Below, piece by piece: positions 32,906 to 40,294 of a DNA stretch of 64,000 bases; within the stretch, counting starts at the first letter, position 1; the number at the start of each line of letters is the position of its first letter. Source of the DNA: a virus; the IMG/VR virus record IMGVR_UViG_3300032898_000001, positions 1 through 64,000 of that record, one strand, 5' to 3'. Below the pieces are notes generated by a model. The model was not told the origin of the DNA. It did not search any database and worked only from the letters and a program-made list of their open reading frames with translations. A program made the translations under genes and the position numbers.

Positions 32906-33875
32906 GTGCTACCGCCTTCTTGATCTGGGTCACGTACCCGTCGAAGTCGTGGTGCTTGAATCGCCTAGCGTATTGAGGATGTGAAATTTTTTCGTGAGGG
33001 ATCTCGGCCGCGGTCAGGCGCCTGCTGGCCAGGTTGCCGAGAGCGATCACGGCGGGCTGGCCGAGGCCCTGGTAGAGGTGCGGCAGGTCCACGCCGGGCT
33101 CCAAGGAGTTGATGATCCCAACCTCGTTGTGCAGCCTGGCCGCGCGGATCGCTCGCAGCAGCCAGGTCGACGCGTCGTACGGGTAGACCGGGGTGAACGG
33201 CCGCCGCAGGTCGTCCCGGGGCTTCTTGCCGCCGGGGCCGCGTTCATCTCCCACGAGCAGGACGGTCGGGCTCGGTTCCCCGATGTAGGTCCGGGCCCCC
33301 GAGATCTGAAGGCGATTCGCGCGCAGGATGTCGTCGCTGCTCGAATTCATGATCCAGTCGGGGATCTCGTCGAGGACCTTCCGGCCGTCGTACACAATCA
33401 GGTCGTTGGCCTGGGCGTAGCCCGTGTACCACGCGTGCAGGACGGGCAGGTAGTCGGCCTTGACCAGGTCGTCGCCGCGTTCCTCGTACCGTGCCTGAAG
33501 CACCTCGAGGGGCGGCAGGCAGACGACGTGGTAGGCGTTGAGCGCGGCCAGGGACAGCTCCACGTGCAGGAGGCCCTCGGTGGTGAGGCGAGAGTGGCCC
33601 CGGAGAAGGGGCCCGTAGGCCCCCTCTCCGGCGTGCCAGCGGTCCAGGATGACCAGGTTGATCGGGCTGAGGATGACGTCGAGCAGGTCGGGGTCGTCGA
33701 GCGCGGTCTCGTACTCCGTGAACGGGCACGTGTCCGGCTGCGGCGGTCCCTTGTGCAGTACCAGGACCTCGGGCTCAAAGCCGAGAGGCGCGTGGTACTC
33801 GATCCAGCGGTCACGCAGGGTCGCGGCCAGGGTCGACTTGCCGGCCAAGTCGGGGCCCTCGATGCAGAACAACAA
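32814..33875 (-). CDS. P-loop (deoxy)nucleotide kinase fused to a UDG-like domain
   Basis: 353 aa, TTG start with gaggaga eight bases ahead. Residues 1-170: kinase with Walker A E-G-P-D-L-A-G-K-S and I-L-D-R-W-H (the D-R motif of thymidylate-kinase-like enzymes). Residues 190-330: a uracil-DNA-glycosylase-superfamily fold: V-L-L-V-G-D-E-R-G, P-F-T-P-V, G-I-I-N-S, A-V-I-A-L-G-N, I-S-H-P-Q-Y. Catalytic positions differ from true UDGs, so it may bind rather than excise a base. The 3' end overlaps the ThyA-like gene by 92 bases in another frame, giving a 30-residue Gly/Pro/Arg tail. It could phosphorylate modified dCMP. Confidence 0.7.
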   Translation of the reverse strand: MLFCIEGPDLAGKSTLAATLRDRWIEYHAPLGFEPEVLVLHKGPPQPDTCPFTEYETALDDPDLLDVILSPINLVILDRWHAGEGAYGPLLRGHSRLTTEGLLHVELSLAALNAYHVVCLPPLEVLQARYEERGDDLVKADYLPVLHAWYTGYAQANDLIVYDGRKVLDEIPDWIMNSSSDDILRANRLQISGARTYIGEPSPTVLLVGDERGPGGKKPRDDLRRPFTPVYPYDASTWLLRAIRAARLHNEVGIINSLEPGVDLPHLYQGLGQPAVIALGNLASRRLTAAEIPHEKISHPQYARRFKHHDFDGYVTQIKKAVALASLERGNRLGALPGPAGRAPAGPRGSASR

Positions 33876-33909
33876 CTCGATTCTCCTCAGCTCTCGTTCC
33901 TTCTCGACC

Positions 33910-34656
33910 CTACAGCTGCACGAGGCGGTAAACCACGTTCTCGTCGTTGCGAACGAGGATGTCCCCGTTCTGAGCGACGCCGATCTCCTCGTAGAGGTGA
34001 GAGCCCAGCTTGGTCGACTTCACGGCGACCTGGCCGGCCACGACGGTTGAGAGAGACGGGGCGGTGGTCACCACGGGACGCGGCGGGGCGGGCGGTGCCT
34101 GAACCGGGTGCCGCTCGTCCTCGACGTACGCGTTGACTTCCGCCTCCCGGGCCGCGATCTTGTCGGGATCGGCGAGAAGCGGTCGAAGTGAGGCCGGTAC
34201 CTCCACGACGGGCGCGGCGACGCTCTCGACCTGCTCCGCGGTTGGGACGTAGATGTACACGCCCTGCAGCGGGGAGTTGATCGTGAAGCCCTTCTTCCGC
34301 ATCTGGTAGACCACGGTCGAGATCTGCGGCTGGGTGAAGCCGAGCTTGCCGGTGATCTCGTCACTGGTCAGCTCCACGTACGGGTTGGAGCGGATGAAGT
34401 CCTCGAATCGCCGCTGCTGCGTGACCTGAGCGGTTCCCGCCGTGAGGGACACGCTCGGCCGGTAGACCGCGACGCCGTGGTGAGGCCGCGCGATGTCGTA
34501 ACCGTTGGCCTTGAGGGTGCTGACCGACCCCGACACGGACTTGACGTCGACGTGCAGAGCGGCCGCGATGTCGTCGATGTCGACGTTCTGGTTTGGGTAC
34601 TGCTTGAGGTACGCCAGGACCTGACGAGACAACCCGCGGTTTGCTTGAGATGCCAT
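33910..34656 (-). CDS. Double winged-helix DNA-binding protein
   Basis: 248 aa, ATG after aagagagatca. Two similar winged-helix modules: residues 8-65 (V-L-A-Y-L-K-Q-Y, D-D-I-A-A-A-L-H-V, S-V-S-G-S-V-S-T-L-K) and 85-140 (F-I-R-S-N-P-Y, D-E-I-T-G-K-L-G-F, I-S-T-V-V-Y-Q-M-R). Then a Pro/Ala linker and a small C-terminal beta domain. A likely regulator of the early minus-strand operon, at whose head it lies, behind its own promoter. Confidence 0.7.
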   Translation of the reverse strand: MASQANRGLSRQVLAYLKQYPNQNVDIDDIAAALHVDVKSVSGSVSTLKANGYDIARPHHGVAVYRPSVSLTAGTAQVTQQRRFEDFIRSNPYVELTSDEITGKLGFTQPQISTVVYQMRKKGFTINSPLQGVYIYVPTAEQVESVAAPVVEVPASLRPLLADPDKIAAREAEVNAYVEDERHPVQAPPAPPRPVVTTAPSLSTVVAGQVAVKSTKLGSHLYEEIGVAQNGDILVRNDENVVYRLVQL

Positions 34657-34710
34657 GCGCTGATCTCTCTTTCCGTGAATTCCGAATTCCTGTTCCGGGG
34701 TGTTGCGGTC

Positions 34711-34739
34711 ACCGTATCAAATGGACGGTGACTTGTAAA
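34711..34739 (-). promoter_or_regulatory. Phage-type promoter (TTTACA-17-TACGGT)
   Basis: Minus strand: TTTACA (34739-34734), 17-nt spacer, TGaTACGGT with -10 at 34716-34711. Probably the main promoter of the replication operon 33910 to about 22090. Confidence 0.8.
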
Positions 34740-34749
34740 CAACGAGCTT

Positions 34750-35253
34750 TCAGAGCCGTTCCACGCCGCTCAGCAGGGCGTCGATGTCCCGGTCACACTG
34801 CCGAGCGGCCGCGAGCAGGCGCATCGCGGGGTTGCTGAACGGCCGGCTGGTCGCCCGGGACCCGGTCGACCGCAGCGCGACCAGGACGGCCGGGGCGTCG
34901 GCACAGACGTGGGCGCTGTGACGGTCGTCCTCGTAGTCGAAGGTCACGTCGTCGGGCAGGTCCCGACCGGGACGGCAGACCTGGCACGGCTCCGCGTCGT
35001 CGGGGATCTCCACGGCGGCGGTCGCGGTGCCCGAGTTGCACGGCCCGTCGTGCACGTGGTAGACCACGGAGCGGCCCACGACGTGAAGCACGTAGCGCCC
35101 GGTCCCGTCAGTCAGGTGGTAGAGCTCCATCTCGGTCCAGCGCGGTGAGTCCGGGACCTCGGTCGTGACGTCGGCCAGGAGCTCTCCCTCGAACTCGAGC
35201 ACCTTGTCCACGTCCGGGACCCGCACCAGTCGCGCGATGTCTTGATCTTCCAT
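34750..35253 (-). CDS. Hypothetical protein with Cys/His residues
   Basis: 167 aa from ATG 35253, preceded by gagaggg. Contains an H-V-H-D-G-P-C-N segment and a C-Q-V-C-R pair that could bind zinc; the last 40 residues are helical (M-R-L-L-A-A-A-R-Q-C). Acidic N-terminal half. No family recognised. Divergent from the gene at 35382. Confidence 0.6.
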   Translation of the reverse strand: MEDQDIARLVRVPDVDKVLEFEGELLADVTTEVPDSPRWTEMELYHLTDGTGRYVLHVVGRSVVYHVHDGPCNSGTATAAVEIPDDAEPCQVCRPGRDLPDDVTFDYEDDRHSAHVCADAPAVLVALRSTGSRATSRPFSNPAMRLLAAARQCDRDIDALLSGVERL

Positions 35254-35282
35254 GTTTCCCTCTCCACTCGTTCCTGGCCGGT

Positions 35283-35312
35283 ATCTTAACCGCCTCGTCC
35301 CACCGATTGACA
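35283..35312 (-). promoter_or_regulatory. Possible divergent promoter
   Basis: Minus strand: TGTCAA (35312-35307), 18-nt spacer, TAAGAT (35288-35283). Weaker match than the others, but well placed for the gene at 34750. Confidence 0.45.
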
Positions 35313-35325
35313 CAGCCGCCTCGTG

Positions 35326-35354
35326 TTTACATCTTCACGGCGAGGTGGTAGGGT
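35326..35354 (+). promoter_or_regulatory. Phage-type promoter (TTTACA-17-TAGGGT), plus strand
   Basis: TTTACA (35326-35331), 17-nt spacer, TGgTAGGGT with -10 at 35349-35354. It is the clearest plus-strand member of the family and heads the 35382-43304 operon. Confidence 0.75.
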
Positions 35355-35381
35355 CAGGTCACCGGAACGAGGGAGGAACGA

Positions 35382-35714
35382 GTGACCGAGACCCGGGTCG
35401 CCACGACGGCCGACCTGAAGACCATCTACCACCACGAGGTGGAAAACCGCCTCAGTCGCCGGCTCAACACCTGGATGATCGAGCACCTCGATCCCGACGG
35501 CTCACACGTGCTCATCGCGCGAGAGCCGTACGCCCGTCAGGCGGCCTTCTCGCTCGTGGAGCACTACCGGGCCGAGGTCCTGATGAAGTACGCGGGAGAG
35601 AGCGACCCGTTCATCGCCTTCATCGACGTCCCGGTCGTGGACTGGGAGGCGCTGCGGACCTTCACGGAGCTCCTGACCGTGAGGCGACGCAACGAGGACG
35701 GTGACACGGACTGA
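35382..35714 (+). CDS. Hypothetical early protein
   Basis: 110 aa, GTG after gggaggaacga. Helical N terminus (H-H-E-V-E-N-R-L-S-R-R-L-N) and a mixed C-terminal half ending in an acidic tail. First gene after the plus promoter. No recognised domain. Confidence 0.6.
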   Translation: MTETRVATTADLKTIYHHEVENRLSRRLNTWMIEHLDPDGSHVLIAREPYARQAAFSLVEHYRAEVLMKYAGESDPFIAFIDVPVVDWEALRTFTELLTVRRRNEDGDTD

Positions 35715-35752
35715 TCGGTTAGACCGAACCAGGAACAGGAAACGGAAGAGAC

Positions 35753-36034
35753 ATGTGGTTCACGATCAAGTTTGACATCGGCAAGAAGAGCGACATCCCC
35801 GTTGAGATCGAGGCCGACACCGAGGCCGAGGCCATCGCGGAATTCAAGGCGTTCTTGCTCAACCTCGACGAGAACGGGAACGAGCCCCGCGGCTGGGACG
35901 GCTGGATCGACGACTTCAAGATCTCGGTCGACGGGGAGGATATGCACCCGATCGTGTTCCAGCCGAAGTGGGTCAGCAGCTTCGAGATCTTCGAGGGTCG
36001 CAGCCAGAACTACGGTTGGAAGTACGGAAGGTAG
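35753..36034 (+). CDS. Hypothetical protein
   Basis: 93 aa, ATG after ggaaacggaagagac. Starts W-F-T-I-K-F-D-I, then E-A-D-T-E-A-E-A-I-A-E-F, so a small alpha/beta fold like those often found as uncharacterised phage proteins. Trp-rich C-terminal half. Function unknown. Confidence 0.6.
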   Translation: MWFTIKFDIGKKSDIPVEIEADTEAEAIAEFKAFLLNLDENGNEPRGWDGWIDDFKISVDGEDMHPIVFQPKWVSSFEIFEGRSQNYGWKYGR

Positions 36035-36044
36035 GGACAGCGAC

Positions 36045-36227
36045 GTGGCGGACGACAAGTTTCGCGTCCGAAAGCAGGACAAGGCCGTGTTCAAGGCGGC
36101 CAAGAAGTGGGCCAAGCAGCAGCGCCGGGCCCAGAGCAAGGCGGCCGGGAAGGGCTGCGCCGTGGTCCTGATCGGGGCCGCGGGAGCCGTCGCGGCAGGG
36201 ATCGCCGCGTGGAAGGGGATCGCGTAG
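36045..36227 (+). CDS. Basic single-span membrane microprotein 1 (array member)
   Basis: 60 aa, GTG. Lys/Arg/Gln-rich first 33 residues, then G-K-G-C directly before one membrane span (A-V-V-L-I-G-A-A-G-A-V) and the C terminus W-K-G-I-A. First of seven tandem relatives sharing K-x-G-C, a Gly-rich span and a [K/R]-G-[I/L/V]-[A/S] end. The stop overlaps the next GTG (tagtg). Confidence 0.7.
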   Translation: MADDKFRVRKQDKAVFKAAKKWAKQQRRAQSKAAGKGCAVVLIGAAGAVAAGIAAWKGIA

Positions 36228-36463
36228 TGGCACGAAAGGTCGGGGGACCGAACGACAAGGGCATGAAGAAGGTCATCAAGCGAGATCGCAAGCTCGCCGA
36301 CGACCACTACCGGCGAGCGCGGTACAACCACCAGAGCCCGCGCACGGGCAAGTACCGGCGAGAACCCAAGAAGCAGGGCTGCATCACCATGACCGCGTTG
36401 CTGGTTCTCGCCGCCGGTAGCGGGGTCACGGCAGTCATCTTGACAGTGAGAGGTATCGCGTGA
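36227..36463 (+). CDS. Basic single-span membrane microprotein 2 (array member)
   Basis: 78 aa, GTG overlapping the previous stop. Basic N terminus with H-Y-R-R-A-R-Y-N-H-Q-S-P (nearly repeated in members 3 and 4), then P-K-K-Q-G-C, span T-A-L-L-V-L-A-A-G-S-G-V, end V-R-G-I-A. Confidence 0.7.
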   Translation: MARKVGGPNDKGMKKVIKRDRKLADDHYRRARYNHQSPRTGKYRREPKKQGCITMTALLVLAAGSGVTAVILTVRGIA

Positions 36464-36684
36464 GCGATAAGGACCGCAAGAGCATCCGGCGCGGCACGGA
36501 CAAGACGCAGAAGGCGCTGAAGGACCACTACCGTCGCGCGAAGGTCAACCGGCAGAGCCCCCTGACCGGGCACCCGACTCGGCCGCCGAAGAAGCAGGGG
36601 TGCCTCACCATGACGGCCGTGCTGGCGATGAGTGTAGGCGGTGCCGTCACCGGGATCGTTCTCGCCGCGAAGGGACTGGCATGA
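36460..36684 (+). CDS. Basic single-span membrane microprotein 3 (array member)
   Basis: 74 aa, GTG overlapping by four bases. H-Y-R-R-A-K-V-N-R-Q-S-P-L-T-G, then P-K-K-Q-G-C-L-T-M-T-A, Gly-rich span, end A-K-G-L-A. Very similar to member 4 (about half of residues identical by eye). Confidence 0.7.
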   Translation: MSDKDRKSIRRGTDKTQKALKDHYRRAKVNRQSPLTGHPTRPPKKQGCLTMTAVLAMSVGGAVTGIVLAAKGLA

Positions 36685-36911
36685 ACGCCAAGAAAAAGAA
36701 GCCATTCGACGTCAAGAAGGCGAACAAGGACGCCGCGAAGGCGACCCGCCAGTTTCGACGTCGCGCCCGGCTGAACCACCAGAACCCGCTCAGCGGAAAG
36801 CCGACGCGCCCGGCCAAGAAGCAGGGCTGCCTGTCCATATCTGCGGTCCTCGTCCTGAGTGCCGGCGGGGCGGTGACCGGGATCGTCCTGGCAGCGAGGG
36901 GACTGGCGTGA
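36681..36911 (+). CDS. Basic single-span membrane microprotein 4 (array member)
   Basis: 76 aa, ATG overlapping by four bases. Starts N-A-K-K-K-K-P-F; R-R-R-A-R-L-N-H-Q-N-P-L-S-G; A-K-K-Q-G-C-L-S-I-S-A; span with G-G-A-V-T-G-I-V-L (same as member 3); end A-R-G-L-A. Confidence 0.7.
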   Translation: MNAKKKKPFDVKKANKDAAKATRQFRRRARLNHQNPLSGKPTRPAKKQGCLSISAVLVLSAGGAVTGIVLAARGLA

Positions 36912-37072
36912 CCTTCGACACCGGCCCGAGGGCCGGGACCCGCATCCGCCAGCCGCGGAAGCGCAACGACAAGACCGGCAACATCCGACGGAAGGGCTGC
37001 GCGCTCACCGCTCTCGCCTTCGTGGCGGGAGCGGTGGGGGCCGCGGTCGCGATCAAGACGGGAGTGAGCTAG
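36908..37072 (+). CDS. Basic single-span membrane microprotein 5 (array member)
   Basis: 54 aa, GTG overlapping by four bases; shortest member. Basic N terminus, R-R-K-G-C, span A-L-T-A-L-A-F-V-A-G-A-V-G, end K-T-G-V-S. Confidence 0.65.
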   Translation: MTFDTGPRAGTRIRQPRKRNDKTGNIRRKGCALTALAFVAGAVGAAVAIKTGVS

Positions 37073-37076
37073 AGAC

Positions 37077-37307
37077 GTGGACAGCCCAGATGGTTTCCGC
37101 CGCAAGGACCCGAAGGGATACGCCCGCGGCAGGGAACTCAGTCGACAAATCAACCAGAAGCGCTCGAGTAGCTACCGGGTCACGAACATCAAGAAGGCCA
37201 AGGACAACCGCAGCGCGCCGGGCTGCGCCGTGATCGCTCTCTGCGTCGGCGTCGGCCTGCCGGGCGCGATCATCGGGACCGTGCTCGTGGCGAGGGGCCT
37301 AGCGTGA
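37077..37307 (+). CDS. Basic single-span membrane microprotein 6 (array member)
   Basis: 76 aa, GTG. Charged N terminus with K-R-S-S-S-Y-R, then S-A-P-G-C, span V-I-A-L-C-V-G-V-G-L-P-G, end A-R-G-L-A. The Lys before G-C is replaced by Pro. Confidence 0.65.
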   Translation: MDSPDGFRRKDPKGYARGRELSRQINQKRSSSYRVTNIKKAKDNRSAPGCAVIALCVGVGLPGAIIGTVLVARGLA

Positions 37308-37528
37308 GCAACCGCTCACGGCGGCGCAAGATCCGGAAGGCCCAGCGAGAGTTCCGGGAGACGGGCCGGCGCTACGGCGGGGAGACCGTCTATCCGGCGG
37401 GAGCCCGTGAGGCCAAGAACAGGAAGATCCAGGACGCGATGAGCGGCCGGCGAAAGGGCTGCGTCGTCTCGGCCATCTGGCTGAGCGCCGCGGTGATCGG
37501 CGCGATCGCGACCGTGAAGGGAAGCTGA
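37304..37528 (+). CDS. Basic single-span membrane microprotein 7 (array member)
   Basis: 74 aa, GTG overlapping by four bases. Very basic start (N-R-S-R-R-R-K-I-R-K-A), then R-R-K-G-C, span V-V-S-A-I-W-L-S-A-A-V-I-G, end V-K-G-S. Next gene (helicase) starts two bases later. Confidence 0.65.
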   Translation: MSNRSRRRKIRKAQREFRETGRRYGGETVYPAGAREAKNRKIQDAMSGRRKGCVVSAIWLSAAVIGAIATVKGS

Positions 37529-37529
37529 C

Positions 37530-38981
37530 GTGGAGCTGAGCGCGGACCAGGACGCGGCACTGACGGCGATCCTGAACTGGTTCATCGAGGCCCCGAGCCC
37601 CGAGTTCTGCACCAAGAAGGAGTGCTGCCCGCGGGACCACTCCCACAACCTGACCTGCGCTCAGCCTCACACCCACGGCCGGGCCCGGGACTTTGAGCCG
37701 TTCGCGCTCGGGGGCCTGGCCGGCTCGGGCAAGACCACGATGGTGAGGCAGGTGGAGTGGGCCCTGGACGTGAAGGCCGCGTTTGGGACCCCCACCAACA
37801 AGGCCGCGGCCGTGCTCCGCGGGAAGCTCCATGACGACCAGAAGGAACGCGTCCGCACCTACCACTCCCTGCTGTACAAGCCGTTCTCGCGGTTCTGGTG
37901 CGGCCAGACGGGGCGAGACGTAGTGCCCGTCGAGAACGAGGACGCGAGCGAGGACGACCTGCACGAGTTCGTGCCGTGCTGGCAGGGCACGCACCTGCCG
38001 CGCCACGACTGCTCCATCCAGGAGGAGCTCAAGTTCACGCGCCGGGAGCACCTCGAGGGCCACCGGCACCTGCTCGTGCTCGACGAGGCGTCCATGGTCG
38101 GCCAGGAGCGCGTGGAGGAGATCCGCCAGTTCGGGATCCCGCTACTCCTGGTCGGGGACCACGGCCAGCTCCCGCCCGTCAAGGCCGTCGGGGGCGCGAA
38201 CCGCTGGATGCGGAAGCCGGACGTGGTCCTCACGCAGAACCACCGCCAGGGCGAGGCCAGCGGGATCGTCACGGCCGCGCTCTCGGTCCGGGAGCGCGGG
38301 GTCCTGGACCACGGGCGGTACGGCGACGGCTCCACGGTCTGCGCGTCGGCCAGGCGGCACCCCGAGATCCTGGCCGTCATGGACCCGGAGCGGTTCGCGC
38401 CCGGTCCCGAACGCGTGATCATCTGTCACACGAACGCGGTCCGCGCCCAGGTCAACAAGCAGTTTCACGCGTTCCTGACCGACCAGCCCGGCCCCGTAGC
38501 CGGGGACCGGGTGGTGAGCCTGGCCAACGTGGAGGGCGTGGTCGTGGACCGGGTCAACGAGAAGTGGGTGCCGCGCCGCGGCGCCCCGAAGGAGGGAGAC
38601 GCCGCGCCGTTGATCGCGATCGAGAACGTGTACAACGGCTGCACGGGCACGGTCCGAGAGGTCCTGGGCTCGTCGCGGCACACGGTGCGGCTCGTGGTGG
38701 AGCTGGACGCGGACAGCCAGGGACGGCCCGGCACTCACGTCAGCGTCGCGGCCCTGAGCGCGCAGTTCGGGCGAGAGACCCAGGTCCCGTACAACGAGCG
38801 GCCGCACGGCGCGCACCAGCTCTGGGACTTCGCCTACGCCCTGACCGCTCACAAGGCGCAGGGCAGCGAGTTCGACGACGTGATCGTGCTCGACACCCAC
38901 CCGCCGGAGTACCGGGCCTGGCTGTACACGGCCATGACCCGGGCCAAGAAGCGCTTGCTCGTGATCGACTGGCGGTCGTGA
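37530..38981 (+). CDS. RecD/Dda-like SF1B helicase
   Basis: 483 aa, GTG. Walker A G-L-A-G-S-G-K-T-T (about residue 65), Walker B L-V-L-D-E-A-S-M, motif III G-D-H-G-Q-L-P-P, N-H-R-Q, and the C-terminal UvrD-type motifs A-H-K-A-Q-G-S-E-F and T-A-M-T-R-A-K-K. An insertion with C-C-P-R-D-H-S-H near the N terminus (about 28-48) could bind metal. Likely replication or recombination helicase (5'-3' by family). Confidence 0.85.
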   Translation: MELSADQDAALTAILNWFIEAPSPEFCTKKECCPRDHSHNLTCAQPHTHGRARDFEPFALGGLAGSGKTTMVRQVEWALDVKAAFGTPTNKAAAVLRGKLHDDQKERVRTYHSLLYKPFSRFWCGQTGRDVVPVENEDASEDDLHEFVPCWQGTHLPRHDCSIQEELKFTRREHLEGHRHLLVLDEASMVGQERVEEIRQFGIPLLLVGDHGQLPPVKAVGGANRWMRKPDVVLTQNHRQGEASGIVTAALSVRERGVLDHGRYGDGSTVCASARRHPEILAVMDPERFAPGPERVIICHTNAVRAQVNKQFHAFLTDQPGPVAGDRVVSLANVEGVVVDRVNEKWVPRRGAPKEGDAAPLIAIENVYNGCTGTVREVLGSSRHTVRLVVELDADSQGRPGTHVSVAALSAQFGRETQVPYNERPHGAHQLWDFAYALTAHKAQGSEFDDVIVLDTHPPEYRAWLYTAMTRAKKRLLVIDWRS

Positions 38982-39226
38982 TGGCCCCTCCTCTCGTGGT
39001 GAGGCGGTTCACGCCGGGCCGGTTCAGTGACCCGGCTCACTTCGTGCTCGGTGACCCGCGAGAGCACGGCTGGCGCTGGGAGTGCCAGCTGTGTGGCACG
39101 ACCGGTCAGTACCTCAACACGCGGTGGCGCCGGGACCCGACGCTGTGGGAGCGCTGCGTGGCCGGCGGGCTGAAACACCTGCGGAAGCACGTCCCGTTGG
39201 TGCTGTCCATTCACCTGTTTACATAG
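38981..39226 (+). CDS. Small zinc-knuckle protein
   Basis: 81 aa, ATG overlapping the helicase stop (tgatg). W-E-C-Q-L-C-G-T-T-G-Q-Y and a later C plus H-L-R-K-H could complete a zinc site. No known family. The stop overlaps a TTTACATAG string that looks promoter-like. Confidence 0.55.
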   Translation: MAPPLVVRRFTPGRFSDPAHFVLGDPREHGWRWECQLCGTTGQYLNTRWRRDPTLWERCVAGGLKHLRKHVPLVLSIHLFT

Positions 39227-39268
39227 TATGGTCGTACCAGGAACCGAAGACGGAAGAGAGGAACGAGG

Positions 39269-39559
39269 ATGACGATCTTTCTCCTGCTGGTCGTCGCCCT
39301 GAGCTGCTGGCTCGTGGGCTATGGCATCGGCCGGCGCCGGGCGAGGAAGCAGCTCGCGGCGCGGGCGCTACAACGAGAGCCGCTGACCTGCGACTGCGGC
39401 CACCTGTACACGTCTCACAAGGTCACGAAGCCCTACCGGTGCACCGCGGCCTTAAAGACGGGAAGCTCCCTGCCCTGTGCCTGCCAGCGCTACGTGGGAC
39501 CGGTCCCCGCGCCTACCCTGGCCGAGCTCAGGCCCGAGGCCCCGAAGGTCGGTGAGTGA
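39269..39559 (+). CDS. Membrane-anchored Cys-rich protein (paralogue 1)
   Basis: 96 aa, ATG after agagaggaacgagg. One N-terminal span (F-L-L-L-V-V-A-L-S-C-W-L-V-G-Y-G-I-G), basic stop-transfer R-R-R-A-R-K, then C-D-C-G-H-L-Y, C-T-A-A-L-K, C-A-C-Q-R-Y-V-G-P, a metal-binding soluble part. Shares this plan with the next gene. Confidence 0.6.
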   Translation: MTIFLLLVVALSCWLVGYGIGRRRARKQLAARALQREPLTCDCGHLYTSHKVTKPYRCTAALKTGSSLPCACQRYVGPVPAPTLAELRPEAPKVGE

Positions 39560-39878
39560 CGTGGACGTCCCTACCGTGTTCGAGACGATCAGTCTGCTGC
39601 TCGTGGGCTACGGCGTCGGGAACCTGAGCGGGCGCCGTCACCGGAAGACAGCGCGACCCGCGGGACCGAAGTACACCTGCGGTTGCACCCACGACCTCTC
39701 GGTCCACGACCCGAAGACCGGCCGGTGCCACGCCGGGGTCAAGAGGCTCAAGTACGACTACGTCGGAGACGTGGTGGGCTACATCTATCCGCAGTGCCCC
39801 TGCAAGCAGTACGTGGGCCCGAAGCCGCCACCCGACCTGAAGGACCTGTGGCCCGAGGCACCGGGAGTGGGAGACTGA
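39552..39878 (+). CDS. Membrane-anchored Cys-rich protein (paralogue 2)
   Basis: 108 aa from GTG 39552 (overlap with the upstream gene; GTG 39561 possible). N-terminal hydrophobic stretch I-S-L-L-L-V-G-Y-G-V-G, then C-G-C-T-H-D-L-S-V-H, G-R-C-H, C-P-C-K-Q-Y-V-G-P and P-E-A-P-G-V-G, matching paralogue 1 (C-x-C-x-H, C-x-C-x-x-Y-V-G-P, P-E-A-P-x-V-G). Probably duplicated. Confidence 0.6.
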   Translation: MSDVDVPTVFETISLLLVGYGVGNLSGRRHRKTARPAGPKYTCGCTHDLSVHDPKTGRCHAGVKRLKYDYVGDVVGYIYPQCPCKQYVGPKPPPDLKDLWPEAPGVGD

Positions 39879-39913
39879 TCTGTTCTTATGAGAAAGCAAA
39901 AGGAGCTACAGAC

Positions 39914-40294
39914 ATGACCGACTTGAAGTTTGTGCCGTTCACCGAGGAGAACGACTGGGAGGGTGAGACCTGGCGGTTCTGGCTGCAGCTCACCGGCAAC
40001 GAGGCCGAGATCGAGAAGCTCGGCAACCTGCTGATCAAGCAGGCGACCGGCGAGGACGGGGAGAAGCGCGAGATCCCGTACTCGATCGACCTCAGTGACG
40101 AGCTCACCGAGGCCGAGGTCGACCTGCTCGTGGACCACGCCCACGGCACCAGCTACATGAGCAGCGAGACCAAGGTCACGGGCACGTTCACGTGCCCCGA
40201 GGGCCCCGACGTGCACGCGGACCAGGACGACGGGGACGACGACCCGTTCTACAAGGGCGGCATCACCGAGCTCTTCACGACGGGAGACCGATGA
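39914..40294 (+). CDS. Acidic hypothetical protein
   Basis: 126 aa, ATG after aaggagctacagac. Very acidic throughout, with a D-D-G-D-D-D-P stretch near the end; N-terminal half reads as a small alpha/beta fold (W-R-F-W-L-Q-L-T-G-N-E-A). Possible DNA mimic or chaperone, but nothing proves it. Confidence 0.6.
   Translation: MTDLKFVPFTEENDWEGETWRFWLQLTGNEAEIEKLGNLLIKQATGEDGEKREIPYSIDLSDELTEAEVDLLVDHAHGTSYMSSETKVTGTFTCPEGPDVHADQDDGDDDPFYKGGITELFTTGDR

Noticed and set aside
39213-39231. TTTACA followed by TATGGT as a plus-strand promoter
   Set aside because: The two elements are only three bases apart, so they cannot be a -35/-10 pair, and no other -35 fits.
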